A DNA stretch of 5,762 bases, from assembly GCA_902797195.1 (NCBI GenBank), contig CADBRY010000024.1, forward strand, positions 1 through 5,762. Reading direction: 5' to 3'. The notes beneath the pieces are model-generated. The model worked only from the letters and a program-made list of their open reading frames with translations, was not told the origin of the DNA and did no database searches. Origin of the DNA: an uncultured Eubacteriales bacterium. Its GTDB lineage: Bacteria > Bacillota > Clostridia > Peptostreptococcales > Anaerovoracaceae. How positions within the stretch are numbered: the stretch's first letter is position 1; every line of letters begins with the position of its first letter. Below, piece by piece: positions 1 through 5,762 of this stretch. The position numbers and the translations under genes are program-made.

Positions 1-16
1 CGCAGAAGAGGAGTAA
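1..16 (+). CDS. possible last codons of an upstream plus-strand gene (partial)
   Basis: Only a few codons are inside the window. One frame reads Ala-Glu-Glu-Glu then TAA at 14-16, which looks like an acidic protein tail. A second frame reads on to TAA at 19-21. The reason to expect a gene ending here is the intrinsic terminator that begins about 18 bases later on the same strand. The product cannot be identified, and even the frame is a guess. Confidence 0.22.
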
Positions 17-33
17 TTTAAACAAACAGTAAG

Positions 34-73
34 AAGAGGCTGAAGCACCGGTTGGTGTATCAGCCTCTTTTTT
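34..73 (+). terminator. intrinsic (Rho-independent) terminator, possibly bidirectional
   Basis: A perfect 10-bp stem (AAGAGGCTGA at 34-43 with TCAGCCTCTT at 60-69) runs, after one A/A mismatch, into an inner stem (45-49 with 54-58, one G-T pair) closed by a GGTT loop. It is followed directly by a T-run ending at 73. This is a textbook terminator for plus-strand transcription arriving from the left. On the minus strand the sequence after the stem is only moderately T-rich (TCTTCTTACTGTTTG), so it may also end the argR-recN transcript, less efficiently. It sits between two apparently convergent transcription units. Confidence 0.87.
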
Positions 74-92
74 AACGACATTTATATATTGC

Positions 93-153
93 CCGGAACC
101 TTACGGATGCCGGAGTCTTAGGGATGCCGGAATCTTACGGATGCCGGAGCCTG
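93..153. repeat. 17-bp tandem repeat, about 3.5 copies, downstream of recN
   Basis: Three consecutive 17-bp units (93-109, 110-126, 127-143) plus a partial fourth share the consensus CCGGARYCTTACGGATG, where R and Y mark the varying positions. The second unit also has G for C in TTACGG. The array ends 2-3 bases before the recN stop codon. Because 17 is not a multiple of three, and no open frame is seen across it, it is unlikely to encode protein. Each unit starts with the self-complementary tetranucleotide CCGG, so units could pair weakly with one another in RNA. The function is unknown. Confidence 0.85.
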
Positions 154-155
154 CC

Positions 156-1769
156 CTATGAACTCAGCAGATCTTTGGCTGTCTGAATGGTCGCCTCAGT
201 GACATTGGAGCCTCCAAGGAGGCGGGCGATCTCCGTGACGCGGTCTTCCGGGGTGAGCTCATCAACATGGGTGTATGTCATGGTGTCATCGCTGTCTTTG
301 CTTATGCGGTAGTGATGCTTACCCTGGGATGCGATCTGGGGAAGGTGGGTGATGCAGATGATCTGGTGGTTGCCGGAAATATCCTTTAGTTTTTTTCCGA
401 CTACGCTGGCTGCGACACCGCTGATCCCGCTGTCTATCTCATCGAAGATCATGGTGGGGATGCTGTCGTAATCGCCGATTATGCTTTTGAATGCCAGCAT
501 GATCCTGGACATCTCTCCGCCGGATGCGATCCTGGCAAGGGGTTTAAGAGCTTCTCCACGGTTGGTGCTGATCAGGAATTCAACATTGTCCTTTCCTTCC
601 GGAGAGTAGTCCGGGGCTTCGGTGAAGCTCACAGAGAAATTGCTGTTGTTGAAGTTGAGCTCATCCAGTTCCCTGGAGATTTTCTCTTCCAGAACTTCCG
701 CGGTCTTACGGCGGACATCGGTGAGCTCCCGGCAGTCCCTTTCAAGTTTGGCAGACAGGTCTGCCAGCTTTTTTTTGAGCTCTTCTTTAAGCTGGTCGGA
801 ATCTGACACATTGTCCATGCGAAGGAGCAGATCGTCCCTGTAGTCGATAAGCTCGTCTATTGTTTTTCCATGTTTCTGCTTCAGCCTGCTTAGCAGATCC
901 AGACGGCCTATGGCTCTGTCCAGCTCCTCCGGTGAGAAAACCGCTCCATCTCTGTTCTCTCTGATGTCCGAGCAGACATCTTCGAATTCATAGTAGATGT
1001 CGTTCATTCTTTCCGAAAGAGCGGAGAGACCTTCTGACCATTTGCCTGCGGAAGCCAGATGATCCATGATCTTCTTCATTGAAGGAAGGACGGCGTAGTC
1101 GCTCTCTTCGGACAGTGAGTATGCCATGGAAAGATCCTCAAAAATCTGCTCGCTGTTTTGCAGCAGCGCTATCTGTTCTTCCAGCTCCCCATCTTCTCCG
1201 CTTCTCAGCTGAGCCTCCTTCAGTTCATTGTATTCAAAGGCAATGAAATCCTGCTGCCTCAGATCTTCCGCAAGACGCGTCTCCAGATCTTTAAGCTGTT
1301 TTTTTACGCGGGAATACTCCTCATAGGAGCGAGCCGTCTTCTCTTTGATTGGAGCAATGTCTCTGCTTCCGTATCTGTCCAGTAGCTTGATATGCTCTTC
1401 GGGATCGAGAAGTGATTGATGATCGTACTGCCCGTGGATATCAGCAAGCTTTCGGCAGAGGGCGGAAAGCTGGGCTAGGGTAACGATCTCTCCGTTGATT
1501 TTGCATAAATTACGTCCTGAAGAAGAGACCTGACGGGTTATGATGTATTCATCGCCATCGTAATCGGCCACCATCTGGACGAGGGCTTTATCGCTGCCCG
1601 TGCGTACGAAGGCAGTGTCTGCCCGGCTTCCAAGAGCCAGACTGACTGCCTGGATGACGATTGATTTACCGGCTCCTGTTTCGCCGGTAACGATATTCAG
1701 TCCATCGTGAAAATCGATTCCAACATCTTCAATGATGGCAAAATTCTTGATTTCTATTCTTTGGATCAT
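156..1769 (-). CDS. recN: DNA repair protein RecN (SMC-like ATPase)
   Basis: RecN is a cytoplasmic SMC-family ATPase that gathers early at DNA double-strand breaks and promotes RecA-dependent repair. The 537-residue protein has the expected split ATPase head. Near the N-terminus are the opening MIQRIEIKNFAII and Walker A GETGAGKS at 29-36. Near the C-terminus are the ABC signature SGGEM at about 416-420, Walker B TMIFDEID at about 439-446 with the catalytic Glu at about 444, and the switch His in THLPQ at about 475. Between the heads, Glu/Lys/Leu-rich segments around 140-200 and 325-375 look like the two coiled-coil arms. The length is slightly below the usual 550-570, and nothing essential appears missing. 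The stop is TAG. ATG at 1769 is the only usable start, since the 11 codons between it and the argR stop contain no ATG, GTG or TTG. No close Shine-Dalgarno is present, so translation probably depends on argR. Identification is secure. Confidence 0.97.
   Translation of the reverse strand: MIQRIEIKNFAIIEDVGIDFHDGLNIVTGETGAGKSIVIQAVSLALGSRADTAFVRTGSDKALVQMVADYDGDEYIITRQVSSSGRNLCKINGEIVTLAQLSALCRKLADIHGQYDHQSLLDPEEHIKLLDRYGSRDIAPIKEKTARSYEEYSRVKKQLKDLETRLAEDLRQQDFIAFEYNELKEAQLRSGEDGELEEQIALLQNSEQIFEDLSMAYSLSEESDYAVLPSMKKIMDHLASAGKWSEGLSALSERMNDIYYEFEDVCSDIRENRDGAVFSPEELDRAIGRLDLLSRLKQKHGKTIDELIDYRDDLLLRMDNVSDSDQLKEELKKKLADLSAKLERDCRELTDVRRKTAEVLEEKISRELDELNFNNSNFSVSFTEAPDYSPEGKDNVEFLISTNRGEALKPLARIASGGEMSRIMLAFKSIIGDYDSIPTMIFDEIDSGISGVAASVVGKKLKDISGNHQIICITHLPQIASQGKHHYRISKDSDDTMTYTHVDELTPEDRVTEIARLLGGSNVTEATIQTAKDLLSS
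749..776 (+). terminator. terminator-like hairpin plus T8, antisense inside recN
   Basis: On the plus strand TGGCAGAC (749-756) and GTCTGCCA (759-766) are perfect inverted repeats separated by AG. They fold as at least 7 bp with a CAGG loop, and are followed after GC by eight T (769-776). This matches the form of an intrinsic terminator for transcription running antisense to recN. It lies in coding sequence, so it may be a by-product of the Lys-Lys-Lys codons and their surroundings. Whether it works is unknown. Confidence 0.4.
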
Positions 1770-1802
1770 CGCAGTTACTTGTCCGGAACCGGATCCTCCG
1801 GG
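1770..1802 (-). promoter_or_regulatory. argR-recN intergenic gap with distant Shine-Dalgarno and small dyads
   Basis: The only strong Shine-Dalgarno-like sequence, GGAGG at 1795-1799, lies 25 bases before the recN ATG, too far for direct use. Two short, mutually exclusive hairpins are possible in the mRNA. CCGGA/TCCGG (1797-1801 with 1789-1793) would place part of the GGAGG in its stem and loop. TCCGG/CCGGA (1789-1793 with 1782-1786) would instead shorten the distance from GGAGG to the ATG. Both stems are only 4-5 bp. The simplest reading is translational coupling to argR. Confidence 0.35.
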
Positions 1803-2255
1803 TTATTTGTCTAAAAGCGAATTCAGATGTTTGACGACGGCAGGAGAATTCTCCGGATCGTCGACTACCAGCAGGATGGTATTGTCTCCCGCCACGGATC
1901 CTATCACGTGCTCAAGATCCAGACTGTCCAGGGTTTCCGCCGCCGCATTGGCACATCCTGAAAGGGTCTTCATAAGCACGATGTTGCCGGAATAATCTAT
2001 AGAGCGCACGGTCTCCCGATAAATATTCGACAGCCTGTCGGAAATGGGAGCCCCCTGATTTGTGGAGACGGAATAGCGGTATCTGCCGGAGGGAGCAAGG
2101 GTCTTGATCAGCTGAAGCTCTTTGATGTCTCTGGAAATAGTGGCCTGGGTAACTTCATAGCCGTGCTGAGCAAGCATAGCCGCAAGCTTATCCTGAGTCT
2201 CTATCTCGTTCTTTTCTATGAGTTCAAGTATTTTGTTTTGTCTTGAAATACGCAT
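1803..2255 (-). CDS. argR: arginine repressor ArgR/AhrC family
   Basis: ArgR proteins are hexameric DNA-binding regulators that sense L-arginine and repress arginine biosynthesis, often also activating catabolism. The 150-residue length is typical. Residues 1-65 form the winged helix-turn-helix domain, with recognition-helix sequence QATISRDIKELQLIK at about 37-51. Residues from about 75 form the oligomerisation and arginine-binding domain, with TLSGCANAAAETLDSLD at about 97-113 and GSVAGDNT at 119-126. Many family members have two adjacent Asp in the latter motif (GDD). Here the first is kept (Asp124) and the second is Asn125. ATG at 2255 is backed by a strong AGGAGGAG site. The gene is first in a minus-strand unit with recN, 33 bp downstream and in the same reading frame. 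An AT-rich dyad overlaps its promoter and suggests autoregulation. Confidence 0.96.
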   Translation of the reverse strand: MRISRQNKILELIEKNEIETQDKLAAMLAQHGYEVTQATISRDIKELQLIKTLAPSGRYRYSVSTNQGAPISDRLSNIYRETVRSIDYSGNIVLMKTLSGCANAAAETLDSLDLEHVIGSVAGDNTILLVVDDPENSPAVVKHLNSLLDK

Positions 2256-2257
2256 AA

Positions 2258-2265
2258 CTCCTCCT
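2258..2265 (-). promoter_or_regulatory. argR ribosome binding site
   Basis: The minus strand reads AGGAGGAG and then TT before the argR ATG at 2255. It is a near-perfect match to the anti-Shine-Dalgarno and fixes the argR start. Confidence 0.88.
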
Positions 2266-2294
2266 GTGGATCGCTGCTGCCCGTGATCTTTTAA

Positions 2295-2334
2295 ACTGAT
2301 TATAATTATAACAGAAAATGTATAAAATTAAACC
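2295..2334. promoter_or_regulatory. candidate pair of ARG-box-like operators
   Basis: Two 18-bp stretches partly fit the ARG box consensus (W-N-TGAAT-WWWW-ATTCA-N-W). The first, 2295-2312, has TGATT then ATAA and contains the exact 12-bp palindrome TTATAATTATAA (2300-2311). The second, 2317-2334, has TGTAT then AAAA. Left halves fit better than right halves. They are offset by 22 bp, about two helical turns, as in known tandem ARG boxes, and they overlap the argR -10 and -35 regions. The AT-rich background makes chance similarity likely enough to keep confidence low. Confidence 0.32.
2299..2332 (-). promoter_or_regulatory. argR-recN promoter (extended -10)
   Basis: On the minus strand the extended -10 TG-T-TATAAT lies at 2313-2305, and a second TATAAT follows immediately at 2304-2299. 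A weak -35 candidate, TTTAAT at 2332-2327, is 16 bp upstream of the first -10. This would give a leader of about 40-45 bases before the argR ATG. It is judged by eye from sigma-70/SigA-type consensus elements. Confidence 0.6.
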
Positions 2335-2343
2335 CATATGATT

Positions 2344-2372
2344 TTATCCTGAACTTGCCTGTATGTTATACT
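2344..2372 (+). promoter_or_regulatory. ruvA operon promoter (extended -10)
   Basis: TG-T-TATACT at 2364-2372 is a good extended -10 element. The best-placed -35, TTATCC at 2344-2349 with 17 bp spacing, is poor, as is usual when an extended -10 is present. Transcription would start near 2379, leaving a leader of about 36 bases before ruvA. No LexA/DinR-type SOS box (GAAC-N4-GTTC) is seen in the region. Confidence 0.6.
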
Positions 2373-2414
2373 ATTGGAGTACTTTGAACAAAAGGAAGGA
2401 AAGCAGGAATTCAG

Positions 2415-3014
2415 ATGATAGGATTTTTGAGAGGAATACTTGCCGAAAAAGGCGATGGATACCTGGTGGTGGACGTTAACGGTGTGGGATATCTTGTCAA
2501 TGTCCCCTCCAATACAAGCGCATATCTTAAGAGCGAGGGAGAAGAGGTCACCGTCCACACCACCATGATAGTAAGGGAAGACGATGTCAGTCTTTACGGT
2601 TTTTCGGGAAAGGGCGAGCTGGATGCTTTTAAAAAGCTGATCACCGTAAGCGGAGTCGGAGCCAAGGCGGGCATATCCATACTGTCCTCATTTACCTTGG
2701 AGCAGCTGAGGCAGGCCATTGCCTTTGAAGATGCAAGATCTCTTCAGAAAGCCAACGGAATTGGGAAGAAATCCGCGGAGAGAATAGTACTTGAGCTGAA
2801 AGATAAATTCGCGGCAGATGCGGGGATCGATCCGACTGCTCAGGGTGCCATTTCCCAGGATGCCGCTCAAATCGGCGGACGGGCTGAAGCCGTCAACGCG
2901 CTGATGGCTCTGGGATATTCAAGAGGCGAGGCAATGAACGCCCTTTCAAATGTGGCGGAGCAGGATCTGACCACCGAAGAATATGTGAAACGGGCGCTTA
3001 AGAACCTGTTCTGA
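2415..3014 (+). CDS. ruvA: Holliday junction branch migration protein RuvA
   Basis: RuvA binds four-way DNA junctions as a tetramer or octamer and loads the RuvB motor, so that RuvAB drives branch migration in recombinational repair. The 199 residues match the family length of about 190-205. Residues 1-62 form the OB-fold domain beginning MIGFLRG, with the acidic-pin residues at Glu55-Asp56 in [10 protein letters not shown]. Two helix-hairpin-helix motifs follow: [15 protein letters not shown] at about 76-90 and [16 protein letters not shown] at about 110-125. A flexible linker (about 133-153) leads to the C-terminal RuvB-contacting three-helix domain, about 155-199, containing [12 protein letters not shown]. 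The ATG at 2415 is preceded by AGGA (2405-2408) with 6-nt spacing. It is the first gene of the plus-strand operon, 7 bp before ruvB. Confidence 0.97.
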   Translation: MIGFLRGILAEKGDGYLVVDVNGVGYLVNVPSNTSAYLKSEGEEVTVHTTMIVREDDVSLYGFSGKGELDAFKKLITVSGVGAKAGISILSSFTLEQLRQAIAFEDARSLQKANGIGKKSAERIVLELKDKFAADAGIDPTAQGAISQDAAQIGGRAEAVNALMALGYSRGEAMNALSNVAEQDLTTEEYVKRALKNLF

Positions 3015-3021
3015 TGGAGGA

Positions 3022-4077
3022 ATGATGGATTACGAAGAAAGAATAACCGCGGCTGAACTTGGGGAAGGAGAATACCGACAGGAAGTAAACCTAAGGCCCC
3101 AGAAGCTTGATGAATACATAGGACAAAAGGGAGCGACGGACAATCTGAAGGTTTTTATAGAGGCGGCAAAGCTCAGAAACGAGCCTTTGGATCACGTGCT
3201 TTTTTACGGACCTCCGGGCCTTGGAAAAACCACACTTGCGGGGATAATCGCCAATGAAATGGGCGTGGACATCAGGATAACCTCAGGTCCCGCCATCGAA
3301 AGAGCGGGGGATCTTGCCGCCATACTTACAAATCTCAACGAGAACGACGTGCTGTTCATAGACGAGATCCACAGACTCAATAGATCCGTTGAGGAAGTGC
3401 TCTACTCGGCTATGGAAGATTTTGCTCTGGATATAATAATCGGAAAGGGTCCTTCCGCAAGATCCATAAGACTTGATATCGCAAGGTTCACCCTTATAGG
3501 GGCAACCACCAGAGCGGGCAGTCTGTCGGCGCCCCTTAGAGACAGGTTCGGGGTCAACTGCAAGTTCGAAATGTACGACAGGGACGAGCTGGCTTTGATA
3601 ATCCAAAGGACGGCGGATATCCTTGGTGTAAAGACCGACGAAAGCTCCATAAAGGAGATGGCAAGAAGATCCAGGGGAACTCCCCGTATCGCCAACAGAC
3701 TCCTGAAGAGAGTGAGAGATTTTTCCCAGGTAAAAGGCGACGGCAACATAAACATCGATATCACCAAGGAAGCTTTAAAAGCACTTGGAGTGGATGATAT
3801 GGGCCTTGAGAATCTCGATCGTGAGATACTGCGAATGATAATCGACAGATTCGGTGGCGGACCTGTGGGCATCGACACCATCGCCGCGTCCATAGGCGAA
3901 GAGCGGGTCACCATAGAAGACGTATACGAGCCATATCTTATACAGGCGGGATTTCTGCACCGCACCCAAAAGGGAAGAGTGGTCTCGAAAAAAGCCTATG
4001 AACATCTGGGCATAGAATACAGCGACGAAGAAGAGAAGGAAAGGGAAGAGCAGATATCCATCAGCATAAGTGACTGA
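3022..4077 (+). CDS. ruvB: Holliday junction branch migration DNA helicase RuvB
   Basis: RuvB is the hexameric AAA+ ATPase that pumps DNA through the RuvA-bound junction. Residues 1-62 carry the usual lead-in, with [12 protein letters not shown] at 24-35. Walker A GPPGLGKT is at 63-70, Walker B LFIDEIH at 111-117, sensor 1 GATTRAG at 160-166, the arginine finger in PLRDRFG at about 173, and the sensor 2 region [16 protein letters not shown] at 218-233. The C-terminal winged helix includes [16 protein letters not shown] (278-293), and [15 protein letters not shown] lies at 305-319. A tail of acidic residues and Ser-Ile repeats follows. The 351-residue length is slightly long because of that tail. 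Two ATGs open the gene. GGAGG at 3016-3020 is only one base from the first and four from the second (3025), so the second may be the main start. The stop overlaps the region just before queA. Confidence 0.97.
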   Translation: MMDYEERITAAELGEGEYRQEVNLRPQKLDEYIGQKGATDNLKVFIEAAKLRNEPLDHVLFYGPPGLGKTTLAGIIANEMGVDIRITSGPAIERAGDLAAILTNLNENDVLFIDEIHRLNRSVEEVLYSAMEDFALDIIIGKGPSARSIRLDIARFTLIGATTRAGSLSAPLRDRFGVNCKFEMYDRDELALIIQRTADILGVKTDESSIKEMARRSRGTPRIANRLLKRVRDFSQVKGDGNINIDITKEALKALGVDDMGLENLDREILRMIIDRFGGGPVGIDTIAASIGEERVTIEDVYEPYLIQAGFLHRTQKGRVVSKKAYEHLGIEYSDEEEKEREEQISISISD

Positions 4078-4078
4078 A

Positions 4079-5185
4079 ATGAGAATTGATGAATTTGATT
4101 ACGAGCTCCCAGAATATCTGATAGCACAGAAGCCGGCCGACCGAAGAGATGGTTCCCGGCTTCTCGTTGTGAACAGAAGGGACGACAGCATAGAACACCG
4201 GCATTTCTACGACATCCTGGAATACCTAAAGCCGGGTGACTGCCTGGTGCTAAACGACTCCAGAGTTATCCCCGCAAGGCTCTTTGGCAGAAAGCTTGGA
4301 GCGGATGGAAAGCCCGGAGCCAATGTGGAGTTTCTTCTTATACGAAGAGTTGAGGATGGCGGCGAGCAGCACGGGACCGGAGACGCAGGCGAGTGCTGGG
4401 AGACAATGGTGAGACCGGGAAGAAGACTGAAGCCCGGTGACACTGTCTGTTTCTCAGGAGAGGGAAGCGACCATCCTGAAGGGAAGCTTCTTAAGGCGAA
4501 GATCGTAAGTTTTGGAGAAGACGGAACCAGGATAGTCGAATTCCAGTACGAAGGGCTCTTCATGGAACGCCTCGAAGAGACTGGCGCCATGCCTCTTCCT
4601 CCATATATCGAAAGGCCCTCGGAAGATGAGGACCGGGAACGGTATCAGACTGTCTACAACAGATATGAAGGCTCGGTGGCTGCTCCCACGGCGGGACTTC
4701 ATTTTACGGAGGAGCTTCTTGCAAAGGCAAGGGAAATGGGAGTAGACATTGCCTTTGTAACACTTCACGTTGGCATAGGAACATTCAGACCGGTAAAATG
4801 CGAAAGGGTGGAAGACCACCATATGCACTTTGAAGAATACACCATAAGCAGTGAAGCGGCAGAGACCATAAACAGGGCCAAAAGGGAAGGCCGGCGGGTG
4901 ATATGCGTCGGGACCACATCCACAAGGACCATAGAAAGCGCTGCGGTAAAAGAGGACATCTGGCAGGTCAGGGAGGGCTCGTCCAGCACGGGGATATTCA
5001 TCTACCCTGGATACGAATTCAAGATAACAGACGCCCTGATCACCAATTTTCACCTGCCAAAGTCGACTCTGCTCATGCTGATCTCGGCCCTCTACGACAG
5101 AGAAAAGATACTGAAAGTGTACGAAGAAGCCGTCAGGGAAGAGTACAGATTCTTCTCCTACGGAGACGCCATGTTTATAGTCTGA
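4079..5185 (+). CDS. queA: S-adenosylmethionine:tRNA ribosyltransferase-isomerase QueA
   Basis: QueA transfers and rearranges the ribosyl group of SAM onto preQ1 at tRNA position 34, giving epoxyqueuosine, the step after Tgt in the queuosine pathway. Family motifs are VLNDSRVIPARL (57-68), MPLPPYI (171-177), GSVAAPTAGLHFT (198-210), LHVGIGTFRPV (229-239), MHFEEY (249-254), GTTSTRTIES (278-287), DALITNFHLPKSTLLMLISA (318-337) and YRFFSYGDAMFI (356-367). ATG at 4079 is chosen because the protein then begins MRIDEFDYELPEYLIAQ, like known QueA N-termini. It lies one base after the ruvB TGA. A GTG at 4070 would add three residues and overlap ruvB, but it has no better ribosome site. Neither start has a nearby Shine-Dalgarno, which implies coupling to ruvB translation. 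The 368 residues exceed the usual 340-356, mainly through a Gly-rich insertion at about 92-106. Confidence 0.96.
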   Translation: MRIDEFDYELPEYLIAQKPADRRDGSRLLVVNRRDDSIEHRHFYDILEYLKPGDCLVLNDSRVIPARLFGRKLGADGKPGANVEFLLIRRVEDGGEQHGTGDAGECWETMVRPGRRLKPGDTVCFSGEGSDHPEGKLLKAKIVSFGEDGTRIVEFQYEGLFMERLEETGAMPLPPYIERPSEDEDRERYQTVYNRYEGSVAAPTAGLHFTEELLAKAREMGVDIAFVTLHVGIGTFRPVKCERVEDHHMHFEEYTISSEAAETINRAKREGRRVICVGTTSTRTIESAAVKEDIWQVREGSSSTGIFIYPGYEFKITDALITNFHLPKSTLLMLISALYDREKILKVYEEAVREEYRFFSYGDAMFIV

Positions 5186-5189
5186 ATCT

Positions 5190-5197
5190 AAGGAGAT
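5190..5197 (+). promoter_or_regulatory. tgt ribosome binding site
   Basis: AAGGAGAT lies just after the queA stop. Its GGAG is 13 bases before the tgt ATG at 5209, longer than the usual 5-9. An in-frame TAG at 5206-5208 immediately before the ATG rules out any earlier start in that frame, so the ATG stands despite the spacing. Confidence 0.65.
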
Positions 5198-5208
5198 AAG
5201 TGACATAG

Positions 5209-5762
<554 letters not shown>

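Noticed and set aside
93..153. CRISPR-like array
   Set aside because: The units are directly adjacent with no spacers and are only 17 bp, so this is a simple tandem repeat.
2345..2395. SOS (LexA/DinR) operator upstream of ruvA
   Set aside because: GAAC occurs at 2351 and 2386, but neither is followed by a GTTC at the required four-base distance.
3402..3965. 187-codon open frame antisense to ruvB
   Set aside because: It is Ser/Ile/Arg-rich and low in domain-like structure, as expected from the complement of purine-rich codons in ruvB. It is a shadow.
4070..4078. GTG start for queA overlapping ruvB
   Set aside because: The ATG at 4079 gives an N-terminus matching known QueA proteins, and the GTG has no supporting ribosome binding site. 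It cannot be fully excluded.
5186..5208. preQ1 riboswitch controlling tgt
   Set aside because: The 23-bp gap is too short and has no pseudoknot-forming stem, so tgt appears to depend on the operon promoter.

Overview
The window is an ordinary block of bacterial housekeeping genes, most likely from a member of the Firmicutes, class Clostridia. This rests on the protein sequences, on the strong AGGAGG-type ribosome binding sites, on the extended -10 promoters (TG-N-TATAAT type) and on the argR-recN pairing. The exact genus cannot be read from the sequence. Six genes are supported: recN, argR, ruvA, ruvB, queA and a 3'-truncated tgt. No novel multi-gene system is visible.

Layout. Bases 1-155 hold the possible last codons of an upstream plus-strand gene, a strong intrinsic terminator (34-73) and about 3.5 copies of a 17-bp tandem repeat (93-153). 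Bases 156-2255 hold a minus-strand pair, argR then recN, convergent with whatever lies to the left. Bases 2256-2414 are a divergent promoter region carrying back-to-back extended -10 elements and AT-rich dyads, some resembling ArgR operators. From 2415 to the right edge runs a tightly packed plus-strand operon, ruvA-ruvB-queA-tgt, with gaps of 7, 1 and 23 bp.

How the genes fit together. RuvA and RuvB form the Holliday-junction branch-migration motor. RecN is an SMC-like ATPase acting at double-strand breaks, so the two divergent arms both carry recombination-repair genes. QueA and Tgt are two steps of queuosine modification of tRNA wobble position 34. ArgR is the arginine-responsive regulator that commonly precedes recN in Firmicutes. 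The ruvAB-queA-tgt order is also a common one.

The points most worth a second look are small-scale. Inside recN, a perfect 8-bp inverted repeat abuts an A8/T8 tract: on the plus strand it has the shape of an antisense terminator, and on the coding strand it places an in-frame A-AAA-AAG slippery heptamer just before a hairpin. The others are the 17-bp tandem repeat after recN, a related CCGGAACC motif before recN, a Gly/Ser-coding in-frame gap between argR and recN, operator-like dyads in the divergent promoter, and an ATA-rich isoleucine codon patch across ruvA-ruvB-queA.
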